A stretch of DNA of 64,000 nucleotides, taken from the NCBI GenBank assembly GCA_017474385.1, contig JAFVHU010000155.1:62001-126000 (forward strand). Direction: 5' to 3'. The notes beneath the pieces are model-generated. The model was not told the DNA's origin. It did not search any database and was given only the letters and a program-made list of their open reading frames with translations. Within the stretch, counting starts at the first letter, position 1. Every line of letters begins with the position of its first letter. Below, piece by piece: positions 14,118 to 23,061 of the stretch. A program made the translations under genes and the position numbers. This stretch comes from Afipia sp. (GTDB lineage Bacteria > Pseudomonadota > Alphaproteobacteria > Rhizobiales > Xanthobacteraceae).

Positions 14118-15512
14118 ATGCATGCTAAATCCCTCGCAACACGACTGTTCCTGTCGGCGACGGCGTGGGTGGTGCTGATCCTTGTCATCACCGGGATCGT
14201 GCTGTCGACGGTCTACAAGCGTTCGACCGAGCGCGCGTTCGACCGCCGGCTCAATTTCTATCTCCGCACCCTGATCGCCGAAGCGGCGCAGCCTGACGAT
14301 CCGAACGACAAGAGCGACAAGTCCGAAAGGTCGGTGCAGTCGCTCGGCGAGCCGCTGTTCGAACTGCCGCTGTCGGGCTGGTACTGGCGCATGGCGCGGA
14401 CCGACGGCGACAAGCCGGAGGTGCGCGCGTCACGTTCGCTGTGGGACGCCTCGTTGCCCAAGCTTGAAGACAAGGGCATCGAGCTGGATCAGTCCGGCGT
14501 GCGGCTCGGCTACGTCACCGGCCCGGAAAACCAGCATCTGCGCATGGTGGAGCGGCCGGTCGATCTCGGCACCGAGGGAAAATTCCTCGCGACGGTGGCG
14601 GGCGACGCCACCGAGATCGAGGAAGAGACCTGGGCGTTCAACACCTATCTGGCGGTCACGTTTGCGGCGCTGACTGTCGGGCTGCTGCTGACCACGATCT
14701 TTCAGGTCCGTTACGGCCTCGCGCCCCTCAAGCGCATTTCCAATTCGCTGGCCGCCATTCGCTCGGGCCAGGCCGAACGGCTGGAGGGCGAGTTTCCCGA
14801 AGAGATCGCGCCGCTCGCGCGCGAAACCAACGCGCTACTCGACGCCAACCGCGCCATCGTCGAGCGCTCGCGCACCCATGTCGGCAATCTTGCCCATGCC
14901 ATCAAGACGCCGTTGTCGGTGATCGTCAATGAAGCGGGCGCCAACCGGGACGATCCGCTGGCTGCGAAGGTTCTGGAGCAGGCCGACGTGATGCGCGATC
15001 AGGTCGCGCATCATCTGGAGCGCGCGCGCATCGCCGCCCGCGTCACCACCATCGGCACGGTCACCGAAGTTGCGCCGGTGATCGAGGCGCTGGGGCGGAC
15101 GATGGAAAAAATCCACCGCGCTCGCGACATTCTCATCGATGCCGAGGTCAATGCCGGCGCGAAGTTCCGCGGCGAGAAGCAGGATCTCGAGGAGATGGTC
15201 GGCAATCTTGTCGACAACGCCTGCAAATGGGCGACGCAGAAAGTCTTCATCGAGGTGCTTCTGGAACTGACGCCCGGCGGCGCGCTCGATCCGACCCTGC
15301 GCATCATCGTTGACGACGATGGTCCGGGATTGTCACCGGCCGAACGAACGCAAGTGGCGCGTCGCGGCCAGCGGCTGGATGAGACCAAGCCGGGCTCCGG
15401 CCTCGGTCTGTCCATTGTGACCGATCTGGCCGCACTCTATGGCGGCAGCCTCACGCTTGGCGCTGCCCCGATCGGCGGCCTGCGGGCGGAACTGGTGTTG
15501 CCGGGGGTGTGA
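14118..15512 (+). CDS. feuQ: Sensor histidine kinase FeuQ-like
   Basis: This 464-residue inner-membrane kinase has helix 1 (about 9-31), a periplasmic sensor of about 145 residues (with SGWYWRM and EKFLATVAGD-like features), helix 2 (about 178-197), a HAMP-like linker, the H-box VGNLAHAIKTPLS, the N-box NLVDNACKW, DDDGPGL and GSGLGLSIV of the ATPase. It should phosphorylate the FeuP-like regulator encoded just upstream. The H-box sequence HAIKTP is the PhoQ/FeuQ-type variant. ATG 14118 gives a proper basic N-terminus before helix 1. Confidence 0.85.
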   Translation: MHAKSLATRLFLSATAWVVLILVITGIVLSTVYKRSTERAFDRRLNFYLRTLIAEAAQPDDPNDKSDKSERSVQSLGEPLFELPLSGWYWRMARTDGDKPEVRASRSLWDASLPKLEDKGIELDQSGVRLGYVTGPENQHLRMVERPVDLGTEGKFLATVAGDATEIEEETWAFNTYLAVTFAALTVGLLLTTIFQVRYGLAPLKRISNSLAAIRSGQAERLEGEFPEEIAPLARETNALLDANRAIVERSRTHVGNLAHAIKTPLSVIVNEAGANRDDPLAAKVLEQADVMRDQVAHHLERARIAARVTTIGTVTEVAPVIEALGRTMEKIHRARDILIDAEVNAGAKFRGEKQDLEEMVGNLVDNACKWATQKVFIEVLLELTPGGALDPTLRIIVDDDGPGLSPAERTQVARRGQRLDETKPGSGLGLSIVTDLAALYGGSLTLGAAPIGGLRAELVLPGV

Positions 15513-15666
15513 AAATCTCTTCAAATCAACGTGTTAAAGGTGACTCATCTTATTTTCGATGCCTAACTAAGGCTTAATGCGTTGTCGCGCATGCTCCGCC
15601 AGATACTTGTCTAGACTCGGCAGGACTGCTTTGATGACCCGTACTCCTCCAGAGGGCACTGTCAAA

Positions 15667-15909
15667 ATGGGACATCTCATCGTCGTTCGAGCGACTTGGG
15701 ATAATGAAGCCGACGTGTGGACGGCGGAAAGCAGCGATCTGCCCGGCCTCGTGACGGAAGCTTCCAGCCTTGATGAACTGGACGCAAAACTGCCCGGCCT
15801 CATTCGCGATCTTTTGGATGTGAACGAAGCAGATGACGAGTTCGATGTTCCTGTCGAAGTGATCGCCAGTTTCTCGCGACGGATCAGGATCGGCGCCAAA
15901 GCTGCATGA
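15667..15909 (+). CDS. hicB: HicB-type antitoxin (DUF1902)
   Basis: This 80-residue protein starts with the partial RNase-H-like fold of HicB antitoxins: VVRATWDNEADVWTAESSDLPGLVTEASSLDELDAKL. A short C-terminal tail (SRRIRIGAKAA) replaces the DNA-binding domain of longer HicB proteins, as in DUF1902 forms. ATG 15667 begins the first strand, while ATG 15634 (AGGA 8 bases before) would add 11 residues. Its last four bases overlap the toxin start (ATGA). It should bind and block the toxin. Confidence 0.82.
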   Translation: MGHLIVVRATWDNEADVWTAESSDLPGLVTEASSLDELDAKLPGLIRDLLDVNEADDEFDVPVEVIASFSRRIRIGAKAA

Positions 15910-16100
15910 ACAGCTTCACTCCAGAGTTGAAGAAACTTCTGGTTGAAGCGAATTGCTTTTTTGTCCGGCAGGGCCGGGGCGATCACGAAATCTGGGAAAG
16001 TCCGATTTCAGGCATCCGCTTCACGGTCGACAACAACATCAAATCACGCCACACGGCTAACGCTGTCCTGAAGCAAGCCGGTCTCCCCAAGCACTTCTGA
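15906..16100 (+). CDS. hicA: HicA-type mRNA interferase toxin
   Basis: This 64-residue double-stranded-RNA-binding-like protein belongs to the HicA family. The catalytic His lies in GRGDHEIWESP and the second strand is ISGIRFTVDNN, with SRHTANAVLKQAGL as the final helix. HicA toxins cleave mRNA. The ATG overlaps the antitoxin stop by four bases. Gene order antitoxin-first differs from classical hicAB but is usual for the DUF1902 subgroup. The pair sits between feuQ and a lipoprotein gene and is probably a mobile addition. Confidence 0.82.
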   Translation: MNSFTPELKKLLVEANCFFVRQGRGDHEIWESPISGIRFTVDNNIKSRHTANAVLKQAGLPKHF

Positions 16101-16229
16101 CATACTGGCACTGACGCATCGCTGAATTTGCCCTGCGGTGCATTCCGACCCGCCGCTCTCTCGCCCCATTCGTCCGTTCCAAAGCGCCGCCGGACGATCC
16201 ATGTCCGCAGTGAATTTGGGGACGACCAC

Positions 16230-16703
16230 ATGCATCATCCGAAAGCAGCCATTCTGTTCGCAGCCGTGCTGACGCTCGGCGGCTGTGCCGCCGACAGCGG
16301 GCCGAAGGAAAATTCCGGGACCGTCATCGGCGCGCTGAGCGGTGCGCTGATCGGCTCGGCCATCGGCGGCGGCACGGGTGAGCGAGTCGGCGCCGCGATG
16401 GCTGGCGCCGCCATCGGCGGTCTGATCGGTAACCGGGTCGGCGCCTCGATGGACGATCAGGACCGCCAGTACGCCTATGAGGCCGAGATGAACGCCCTCG
16501 ACCGGGGTGCGCCCGGCGCGCCGGTGGACTGGCGAAATCCGGAGTCCGGCCGCTACGGCAACATCGTGCCGGGCCCGGCTTATACGAAGCGCGGGACCCG
16601 CTGCCGCGCCTTCACCCACACCGTCTATATCAACGGCCAGCCGACCGCCGAGCGCGGAACGGCCTGCCGCAATCCGGACGGCACCTGGACGGCGGTGGGT
16701 TAG
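16230..16703 (+). CDS. Glycine-zipper surface lipoprotein (17 kDa antigen-like)
   Basis: From ATG 16230 the 157-residue product has a lipoprotein signal with lipobox LGGC (Cys near 19). A glycine zipper (ALSGALIGSAIGGG, AAMAGAAIGGLIG) follows, typical of outer-membrane-associated 17 kDa antigen and RT0821/Lpp0805-like proteins. The C-terminal domain carries CRAFTHTVYINGQ and ERGTACRNPDGTW, seen at the end of this family. It probably resides in the outer membrane, role structural or unknown. The in-frame upstream extension from 16128 is rejected because it would bury the signal peptide. Confidence 0.85.
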   Translation: MHHPKAAILFAAVLTLGGCAADSGPKENSGTVIGALSGALIGSAIGGGTGERVGAAMAGAAIGGLIGNRVGASMDDQDRQYAYEAEMNALDRGAPGAPVDWRNPESGRYGNIVPGPAYTKRGTRCRAFTHTVYINGQPTAERGTACRNPDGTWTAVG

Positions 16704-16832
16704 GCCCCGAAACGGGCCGCGCCGCCCCCAAAATCTGCCCAGATCCATTCCTCAACGCCAAATTAACGACGCCCCGGCTATGACACCCAGTGGACACCTG
16801 CCGGGTGTCGCGGAAGGTGAGCGTTGGGGCGC

Positions 16833-18251
16833 ATGAGCCAATCGTCGATCGAGCGATTGAGAGAGTATCTCGGGCAGCTTCCGCCGAAAGCGCAGGCGCT
16901 GCTGATGCGCGAGTTCGAGCGTGCGATCGAGCGCGGCGAGGAGGTCGCCGTCGCGAGCTTCGTGCTCGAGCAACTGCGCATGATCGTGCGCGCGCCCACC
17001 GAGGACATGACGCCCCGGACCGACGATTCGATGCGGCGGGTGTTTCGTCCGCTCGAGCCGTTTCTGGTCGAGAACATTCCCCATGTCAGGCCCGGCCAGA
17101 TCAGGCGTTCGTCGCTGGCTCCGATCTGGATATGGCTCGGCCGCGAGGGCGCGCCCGACGCCGTTCAAGCCTTCGAGGCCGCGCTGGCGCAGGCCTCCGC
17201 CGCGCCCGACATCAACGCCGCTGTCCGCACCATGCAGGTCGCCGCATCCGAAGCGATTGCCAGTATCGCCGGCGCGCTGTCCAGCGGCGAACGCCAGCGC
17301 ACACTCGGACGCCTCGGTGCCCAGAGCGTGGTCGAGGATATCGTGCCGGTCGGCGCGGTTCTCGCCGCCAGTGATTCACTGGAAAAATTCAACAACAAGC
17401 TGACCGGGCATATCCGGGTGTTCGCCGATTCCCACATCACCTCCACGATGGCCGCGCTCAACCTTCCCTCGCTGCAAACCCCGCAGGTGCTGCCGTTCGC
17501 GATCTCGCTGGTGATGCAGCGGCTCGCGTCACCCTGGCAGATCGTTCGTCTCGGCGTCACGGTCGCCGCATCCGACGACGAGATCCGCGTGGCGGGCACG
17601 CCGTTCGGTGTCACCGTGACGATGGCGATCCACGATCTGTCGCGAGTCGCAGCCGAACTGCGCAACGACATCAAGCGCGGCCAGTTCCAGGACACCTCCA
17701 ACCATCTCAAGACGCTGCACGACGGCGTCCGCGGCCTGCGCACCGAACTCGACATTCGCTCGGACTCCGCGTGGGGCAAGCAGCTCGCTGCGATCCGCTC
17801 CGAAATTTCCAATTCGCTGCAATCGGAAATCGACAGCGTGCCGGGCCGCGTGCGCCGGTTGTTGCGGCAGGGGCCGGACAAGGACGTCACCACGGCGAAC
17901 CGGATCGATCCTGTAGATATCGAGGAGACGGCGGCGCTGATCGATTTCGTCGCGATGTGCCGCAACTACGCCAGCGAGCTTGCGATCAACGAAGTGTCGC
18001 TGCGCGCCCACACCGAATTGCAGCACTATGTCGAGAAAGCCACCGAGACGCTGGTGGAATCGCTGCGCACCAACGACCAGCGGGTCCGCGCCTTCCGCCT
18101 GATGCAGATGAAGGCCGCGATCCGGTTCTGCGAGGTGATGTTCGGCCCGGATTACGCGTCGCTCATGAGCAAGGCCGCCGAAATGGCGCGGCCGGTCGAG
18201 CGCAAGGCGGCCGAGACCGCAAAGCCCGCCAAGCAGCCGCGCGCCGGTTGA
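16833..18251 (+). CDS. Conserved hypothetical protein, 472 residues
   Basis: This is a long, mainly helical, soluble protein without signal peptide or membrane segment. It opens with SQSSIERLREYLGQLPPKAQ and has an acidic middle. Its C-terminal domain, LIDFVAMCRNYASELAINE to RLMQMKAAIRFCEVMFG, is very even and conserved-looking. The last 25 residues are Lys/Ala-rich. I recognise it as a type found in Bradyrhizobium-like genomes but know no function. ATG 16833 is used, since the upstream TTG 16824 adds only three residues. A perfect terminator hairpin follows at 18288. The position before cycH may be incidental. Confidence 0.75.
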   Translation: MSQSSIERLREYLGQLPPKAQALLMREFERAIERGEEVAVASFVLEQLRMIVRAPTEDMTPRTDDSMRRVFRPLEPFLVENIPHVRPGQIRRSSLAPIWIWLGREGAPDAVQAFEAALAQASAAPDINAAVRTMQVAASEAIASIAGALSSGERQRTLGRLGAQSVVEDIVPVGAVLAASDSLEKFNNKLTGHIRVFADSHITSTMAALNLPSLQTPQVLPFAISLVMQRLASPWQIVRLGVTVAASDDEIRVAGTPFGVTVTMAIHDLSRVAAELRNDIKRGQFQDTSNHLKTLHDGVRGLRTELDIRSDSAWGKQLAAIRSEISNSLQSEIDSVPGRVRRLLRQGPDKDVTTANRIDPVDIEETAALIDFVAMCRNYASELAINEVSLRAHTELQHYVEKATETLVESLRTNDQRVRAFRLMQMKAAIRFCEVMFGPDYASLMSKAAEMARPVERKAAETAKPAKQPRAG

Positions 18252-18287
18252 TCTGGCGCTCTGCGGTTTATTCCCAGAATACCGCCG

Positions 18288-18309
18288 CAACGGGTTGAAA
18301 AACCCGTTG
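18288..18309 (+). terminator. Intrinsic terminator before cycH
   Basis: CAACGGGTT (18288-18296) pairs perfectly with AACCCGTTG (18301-18309) around a GAAA tetraloop. A short AATTTC follows, a weak U-tract. It separates the hypothetical gene from the cyc operon. Confidence 0.7.
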
Positions 18310-18412
18310 AATTTCTGCCGGAAATGTCAATTGCGCCCATCCGCCAGCCATGGTGTAACCCGGCACGGAATAGCCGCTTATAACGGTTCTACTTTGCCGG
18401 GAACCCTTTGAA

Positions 18413-19513
18413 ATGACGCTCTGGTTCGTGTTCGCGCTGATGACTGCCGCAGCGGTATTTGCCGTGCTGTGGCCGCTCGGGCGCGGCAACACCTCGGCGC
18501 GCGAGGGCAGCGAAGTGGTGGTCTACAAGGATCAGCTCGCCGAGGTTCAGCGCGATGCCGCCGCCGGTATGATCGGCGAGAAAGAGGCGGAAGCCGCGCG
18601 CGTCGAGATCAGCCGCCGGCTGCTCGCAGCATCGGACGCCGATGCGGGCACACCAGCGTCGTCAAGCCTATCGTTCCGCCGCGCCGTTGCCGTGATCGCG
18701 CTTGCCGGCCTGCCGCTGATGGCGGTAGCGCTCTACGCGCAATTCGGCTCGCCTTCGCTCGGCGACTTCCCGCTTGCGGAGCGCAGCCGTGCCGCAGTCG
18801 CAACCGCGTCGATGGACAAGCTGGTGGCGCAGGTTGAAACCCATCTTGAGAAAAATCCGACCGATGGCCGCGGCTGGGAAGTGCTCGCGCCGGTGCTGGC
18901 GCGGATCGGGCGCTACGACGATGCGGTGCGCGCCTGGCGCAATTCCATCACCTACAACGGCGAGAGCGCAGCGCGCCGCGCCGATCTTGGCGAAGCGATC
19001 GCTGCATCGAGCGGCGGCGTCGTGACCGCCGAAGCCAAGGCCGAATTCGACCGCGCCATCGCGCTCGATCCGAATGAAGTGAAGGCGCGCTATTTCTCCG
19101 GCGTCGCTGCCGAGCAGGACGGCCGCAAGGACGATGCCGTTACCATCTGGCGCGCGATGCTGGCGTCGGCGCCCGCCGATGCGCCGTGGCGTCCGCTGGT
19201 ACAGGGCGCGCTGGCGCGCGTCGGGGTCGTTGCGCCCAAACTGTCCGACGACACCATCGCAGCCGCCAAGGATATGACCGAGGGCGATCGCAACACCATG
19301 ATCCGCGGCATGGTGGATCGTCTCGCAACGCGGCTGAAGGACAATGGCAACGATGTCGAGGGCTGGTTGCGGCTGGTGCGGGCATATATGGTTCTCGGCG
19401 AACGCGACAAGGCGCAAGCCGCGCTGATCGATGCGCGAGGCGCTGTCGGCAATGATGCCGGACGATTGCAGCAGTTGAACGACGGTCTTAAGAGCCTTGG
19501 GTTGGACGGATAG
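18413..19513 (+). CDS. cycH: Cytochrome c biogenesis protein CycH (CcmI)
   Basis: This 366-residue inner-membrane protein of the system I maturation machinery holds apocytochrome c for haem attachment by CcmFH. Two N-terminal helices (about 1-22 and 84-103) flank a cytoplasmic segment with YKDQLAEVQRDAAAGMIGEKEAEAAR, and the periplasmic part has TPR-like repeats (WEVLAPVLARIGRYDDAVRAWRNSI). Length and order are normal. It is the first gene of cycHJKL. A dispersed repeat has entered the gap before cycJ, making it 204 bases instead of the usual near-overlap. Confidence 0.92.
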   Translation: MTLWFVFALMTAAAVFAVLWPLGRGNTSAREGSEVVVYKDQLAEVQRDAAAGMIGEKEAEAARVEISRRLLAASDADAGTPASSSLSFRRAVAVIALAGLPLMAVALYAQFGSPSLGDFPLAERSRAAVATASMDKLVAQVETHLEKNPTDGRGWEVLAPVLARIGRYDDAVRAWRNSITYNGESAARRADLGEAIAASSGGVVTAEAKAEFDRAIALDPNEVKARYFSGVAAEQDGRKDDAVTIWRAMLASAPADAPWRPLVQGALARVGVVAPKLSDDTIAAAKDMTEGDRNTMIRGMVDRLATRLKDNGNDVEGWLRLVRAYMVLGERDKAQAALIDARGAVGNDAGRLQQLNDGLKSLGLDG

Positions 19514-19550
19514 GCGATACGATGCTCGCTGTTTCACATGAATCGTCTTT

Positions 19551-19672
19551 CATCACCTCTCCCCGTTGGGGAGAGGTCGGATTGCGAAGCAATCCGGGTG
19601 AGGGGGATCGATTTCAGCGTTTGATACCGCACCCCCTCACCCCAACCCTCTCCCCAACGGGGAGAGGGAGCT
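19551..19672. repeat. Dispersed palindromic repeat between cycH and cycJ
   Basis: Two facing hairpins: CTCTCCCCGTTGGGGAGAG on the left and CCCTCTCCCCAACGGGGAGAGGG on the right, separated by GGATTGCGAAGCAATCC (itself a hairpin) and two GAGGGGG/CCCCCTC arms. I recognise this CCTCTCCCC type as a frequent intergenic element in this group. It lies within the cyc operon and could act as a transcription attenuator or RNA-processing site. Confidence 0.75.
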
Positions 19673-19717
19673 CATCTGTTTCGTGGCGGCAACCGCGCTC
19701 CAACTGGAACAATCCGC

Positions 19718-20215
19718 ATGACACGTAAGCAGCGGCGATTGACATTGATCGGGTGTTCGCTGGCGGTGCTGGCGATTGCGGCGGCGCTCGTTCTCAACGC
19801 GCTGCGCGATTCCATCCTGTTCTTCTCGACGCCGACCATGGCCGCCGAAAAGCATATCCAGCCCGGCCAGCGCTTCCGCCTTGGCGGCATGGTGCGCGAA
19901 GGTTCGCTGGTGCGCGGCGAGCAGCTTAAAGTGAAATTTGAGGTCACCGATGGAAACGCAATTCTGCCGGTGACTTATCAGGGCATTCTTCCAGACCTGT
20001 TCCGCGAGGGGCAGGGCATCATTTCCGAGGGTGCACTCGACGCGCAGGGCGTGTTCAAGGCCGACACGGTGCTCGCCAAGCACGACGAAACCTACATGCC
20101 CAAGGCCGTCGCGGACGAGTTGAAAAAGACCGGCCACTGGAAGGACGACTACGACAAGAAGCCGCAAAAGACGCCTGGTGTGCAGGGTAGTGTTTCGGAA
20201 GGAATTCGGAAGTGA
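19718..20215 (+). CDS. cycJ: Cytochrome c maturation haem chaperone CycJ (CcmE)
   Basis: This 165-residue protein has an N-terminal anchor (about 8-28) and a periplasmic OB-fold ([31 protein letters not shown]). The haem-binding His is in [11 protein letters not shown] near residue 128, matching the CcmE signature. CcmE carries haem covalently and hands it to CcmF. The tail ([16 protein letters not shown]) is flexible. Its stop overlaps the cycK GTG start by four bases (GTGA), so the two are translationally coupled. Confidence 0.93.
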   Translation: MTRKQRRLTLIGCSLAVLAIAAALVLNALRDSILFFSTPTMAAEKHIQPGQRFRLGGMVREGSLVRGEQLKVKFEVTDGNAILPVTYQGILPDLFREGQGIISEGALDAQGVFKADTVLAKHDETYMPKAVADELKKTGHWKDDYDKKPQKTPGVQGSVSEGIRK

Positions 20216-22203
20216 TCGCCGAGGCGGGACATTACGCGCTGGTGCTGGCGCTGGTTCTGGCGCTGATCCAGTCGGTGGTGCCGGTGATCGGCACGCGTCT
20301 GCGCGATCCGGCGCTGATGAATGTCGCGCGCTCCACGGCGCTGACGCAGTTCGTGTTTGCCGCGCTGTCGTTCGCGGCGTTGACCTGGCTGCATGTCACG
20401 TCGGATTTCTCGGTCGCGAACGTCTATGAGAACTCCCATTCGCTCAAACCGATGATCTACAAGATCACCGGCGTCTGGGGAAACCACGAAGGCTCGATGC
20501 TGCTGTGGGTGCTGATCCTGGCGCTGTTCGGCGCGCTGGTGGCGGCCTTCGGCAACAACCTGCCGCGCACGTTGCGTGCGCTCGTATTGGCGGTGCAGGC
20601 GTGGATCGGCGCGGCGTTCTATCTGTTCATTCTCGCGACCTCGAATCCGTTCGCGCGGATCGCCAATCCGCCGATCGAAGGCCGCGACCTCAATCCGATC
20701 TTGCAGGACATCGGCCTCGCGATCCATCCGCCGATGCTCTACCTCGGCTATGTCGGATTCTCGATTTCGTTTTCGTTCGCCGTCGCCGCGCTGATCGAAG
20801 GCCGCATCGATGCCGCGTGGGCGCGATGGGTGCGGCCATGGACGCTGATGGCGTGGATATTCCTGACGCTCGGCATCGCGATGGGTTCATACTGGGCCTA
20901 TTACGAACTCGGCTGGGGCGGCTGGTGGTTCTGGGACCCGGTGGAGAATGCCTCGCTGATGCCATGGCTCGCCGGCACCGCGCTGCTTCATTCCGCGGTG
21001 GTGATGGAAAAGCGTGATGCGCTGAAGGTCTGGACCATCCTGCTTGCGATCCTGACATTCTCGCTGTCGCTGCTCGGCACCTTCCTGGTGCGCTCCGGCG
21101 TGCTGACCTCAGTGCACACCTTCGCCAGCGATCCGGCGCGCGGCGTGTTCATTCTGATGATCCTGTGCCTGTTCATCGGCGGAAGTCTCGGCCTTTATGC
21201 GTGGCGCGCCTCGGCATTGAAACAGGGCGGTTTGTTCGCGCCAATCTCGCGCGAGGGTGCTCTGGTGCTGAACAACCTACTGCTCACCACGGCCTGCGCC
21301 ACCGTGTTCGTCGGCACGCTGTATCCGCTGGCGCTTGAAGTACTCACCGGCGACAAGATTTCGGTCGGCGCGCCGTTCTTCAATCTGACATTCGCGCCGC
21401 TGTTCTTGCCATTGCTGCTGGCGGTGCCGTTCGGCCCGCTGCTGGCGTGGAAGCGCGGCGACATCGTCGGCGCATCGCAGCGCCTGACCGCGGCGGGTAT
21501 CGTTGCGCTGGTGACCATGGCGGTGCTGTGGGCGTGGACCAAGGGCGGTGGCGCGTTTGCGCCATTGATGATCGGCGTCGCAGCGTTCGTGGTGCTGGGC
21601 GCGCTCACCGACATTGTCGAGCGCACGCAACTGTTCCGCGCTCCGCTGCCGACATCGCTCAGCCGTGCACGTGGATTGCCGCGTTCGACCTGGGGGTCGG
21701 CGTTCGCGCATGCCGGACTTGGCATCGCGCTTATCGGGATTGTTTGCGAGACGACGTGGAACAGCGAGAGCATCGCGTCGATGCAGCCGAAGGATGTTGT
21801 CACCGTCGGCGGTTATCAGGTGCGACTCGATGACGTGACGCAACAGCAGGGCCCGAATTACCGCGAGGCGATTTCGCATTTCACGGTGATGCTCGACGGC
21901 AAGACGGTCGGCATCCTGTCGCCGTCGAAGCGCAACTTCGCGACGCGCAACATGTCGACCACGGAGGCTGCACTGCTGACGCGCGGCGCGAGCCAGATCT
22001 ACATCTCGCTCGGCGATGCTCACGCCGACGGATCGATTGCGGTGCGCATCTATCACAAACCGCTGGTGCTGCTGATCTGGTTCGGGCCGGTGCTGATGGC
22101 ATTCGGCGGGTTGCTGTCGCTGACCGACCGGCGGCTGCGCGTCGGCGCGCCGAAGCCTGCCAAGGCGAACAAGGCATCCGGCGCATTGCAGGCGGCGGAG
22201 TAG
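20212..22203 (+). CDS. cycK: Cytochrome c haem lyase subunit CycK (CcmF)
   Basis: This 663-residue multi-helix inner-membrane protein transfers haem from CcmE to apocytochrome c. The tryptophan-rich WWD motif is clear ([18 protein letters not shown], near residues 233-250), as are the haem-region His residues in [12 protein letters not shown] and [10 protein letters not shown]. About 15 helices can be drawn, and the C-terminal periplasmic loop with MSTTEAALL is usual. Start GTG 20212 overlaps the cycJ stop. Ten bases separate it from the cycL start. Confidence 0.94.
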   Translation: MIAEAGHYALVLALVLALIQSVVPVIGTRLRDPALMNVARSTALTQFVFAALSFAALTWLHVTSDFSVANVYENSHSLKPMIYKITGVWGNHEGSMLLWVLILALFGALVAAFGNNLPRTLRALVLAVQAWIGAAFYLFILATSNPFARIANPPIEGRDLNPILQDIGLAIHPPMLYLGYVGFSISFSFAVAALIEGRIDAAWARWVRPWTLMAWIFLTLGIAMGSYWAYYELGWGGWWFWDPVENASLMPWLAGTALLHSAVVMEKRDALKVWTILLAILTFSLSLLGTFLVRSGVLTSVHTFASDPARGVFILMILCLFIGGSLGLYAWRASALKQGGLFAPISREGALVLNNLLLTTACATVFVGTLYPLALEVLTGDKISVGAPFFNLTFAPLFLPLLLAVPFGPLLAWKRGDIVGASQRLTAAGIVALVTMAVLWAWTKGGGAFAPLMIGVAAFVVLGALTDIVERTQLFRAPLPTSLSRARGLPRSTWGSAFAHAGLGIALIGIVCETTWNSESIASMQPKDVVTVGGYQVRLDDVTQQQGPNYREAISHFTVMLDGKTVGILSPSKRNFATRNMSTTEAALLTRGASQIYISLGDAHADGSIAVRIYHKPLVLLIWFGPVLMAFGGLLSLTDRRLRVGAPKPAKANKASGALQAAE

Positions 22204-22213
22204 GGCGATCGTT

Positions 22214-22867
22214 ATGCTGGAAAGCACACAAAGATCGTCGTCCCCGCGAAAGCGGGGACCCATAACCACCGAACTCTCGGCGGAAGTGGTTGCGCAGCCT
22301 CGAATCAAATCGAGCGACAGGGAGTATGGGTCCCCGCTTTCGCGGGGACGACATTGGATATGGGGTGAACGGCTGCGTGCCGCCATAACAGTCCTCTGGC
22401 TCGGTCTCGCATTCACATCGCCCACTTATGCCGTGCAGCCCGACGAGATCATGTCCGACCCCGCGCAGGAGGCGAGGGCGCGCAACCTGTCGCGCGAGTT
22501 GCGCTGCATGGTCTGTCAGAACCAATCGATCGACGATTCCGATGCGCCGCTGGCGCGCGATCTGCGCCTGCTGGTGCGCGAGCGCATCGCGGCCGGTAAC
22601 ACCGATCAGCAGGTGATGGACTTTCTCGTCGCGCGCTACGGCGAGTTCGTACTGCTCAAGCCGCGCGTGGAAAGCCGGACGCTGTTGCTGTGGCTGATTC
22701 CCCCGCTGGTCCTGGCCGGAGGCGGGCTGGCGCTCTGGTTCGGCAACCGCCGCCGCAACCGCGCCGCTTTGAACGAGGAGGGTGCGTCATTCCAACTCAC
22801 CCCCGAGGAAGAGGCCCGGCTGGAGAAGCTGATTGCCAGTGAGGAACCGCCGAAAAAGCCCGTTTAG
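22214..22867 (+). CDS. cycL: Cytochrome c maturation thiol reductase CycL (CcmH) with a repeat-encoded N-terminal extension
   Basis: The core is a normal CcmH. It has a signal-like helix (AAITVLWLGLAFTSPTYA), the redox motif LRCMVCQNQSIDDSDA, a three-helix domain (VRERIAAGNTDQQVMDFLV) and a C-terminal membrane helix. The N-terminus is odd. The only in-frame start is ATG 22214, followed by about 40 residues (SSSPRKRGPI..., EYGSPLSRGRHW) encoded by a 116-base palindromic repeat inserted just after the start. No ATG, GTG or TTG lies between the repeat and the signal segment. The protein is therefore made with an abnormal, Arg-rich leader or starts at a rare codon. Whether it is still exported is uncertain. 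Confidence 0.85.
   Translation: MLESTQRSSSPRKRGPITTELSAEVVAQPRIKSSDREYGSPLSRGRHWIWGERLRAAITVLWLGLAFTSPTYAVQPDEIMSDPAQEARARNLSRELRCMVCQNQSIDDSDAPLARDLRLLVRERIAAGNTDQQVMDFLVARYGEFVLLKPRVESRTLLLWLIPPLVLAGGGLALWFGNRRRNRAALNEEGASFQLTPEEEARLEKLIASEEPPKKPV
22237..22352. repeat. Perfect 27-bp inverted repeat inside cycL
   Basis: Arm 22237-22263 is the exact reverse complement of 22326-22352 (GTCGTCCCCGCG... and ...CGCGGGGACGAC). Each arm also folds on itself (CCCCGCGAAAGCGGGG). The 62 bases between contain AACTCTCGG and AATCAAATCGAGCG. The element keeps the cycL frame open. Confidence 0.85.
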
Positions 22868-22912
22868 CGGGCGTTTCGAGAGGCGGTTCCGGTCGGTATT
22901 TCGCGCCGGTTT

Positions 22913-22938
22913 CAGGGGCCGCTTGGGCCCTGTTTTTA
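22913..22938 (+). terminator. Intrinsic terminator of cycHJKL
   Basis: CAGGGGCC and GGGCCCTG (22913-22932) pair around GCTT with one mismatch and are followed by TTTTTATT. It lies 46 bases after the cycL stop. Confidence 0.75.
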
Positions 22939-23061
22939 TTACAAAACATTAATTCCCCCGTCAGAGCGCGGTAAGGCCGCGTCCCCCATCTTCCAGAGCA
23001 CAGGTGCACACTTGCACCGCGAGATTCGCCCCCCGTTTTCGCGCCCTCTTGGAGATTGTTC

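Noticed and set aside
22980..23040. Heat-shock (RpoH) promoter before degP (CTTG...CCCC)
   Set aside because: CTTGCAC and CCCCCC are present but the spacing and -10 fit are poor; cannot be supported by eye.
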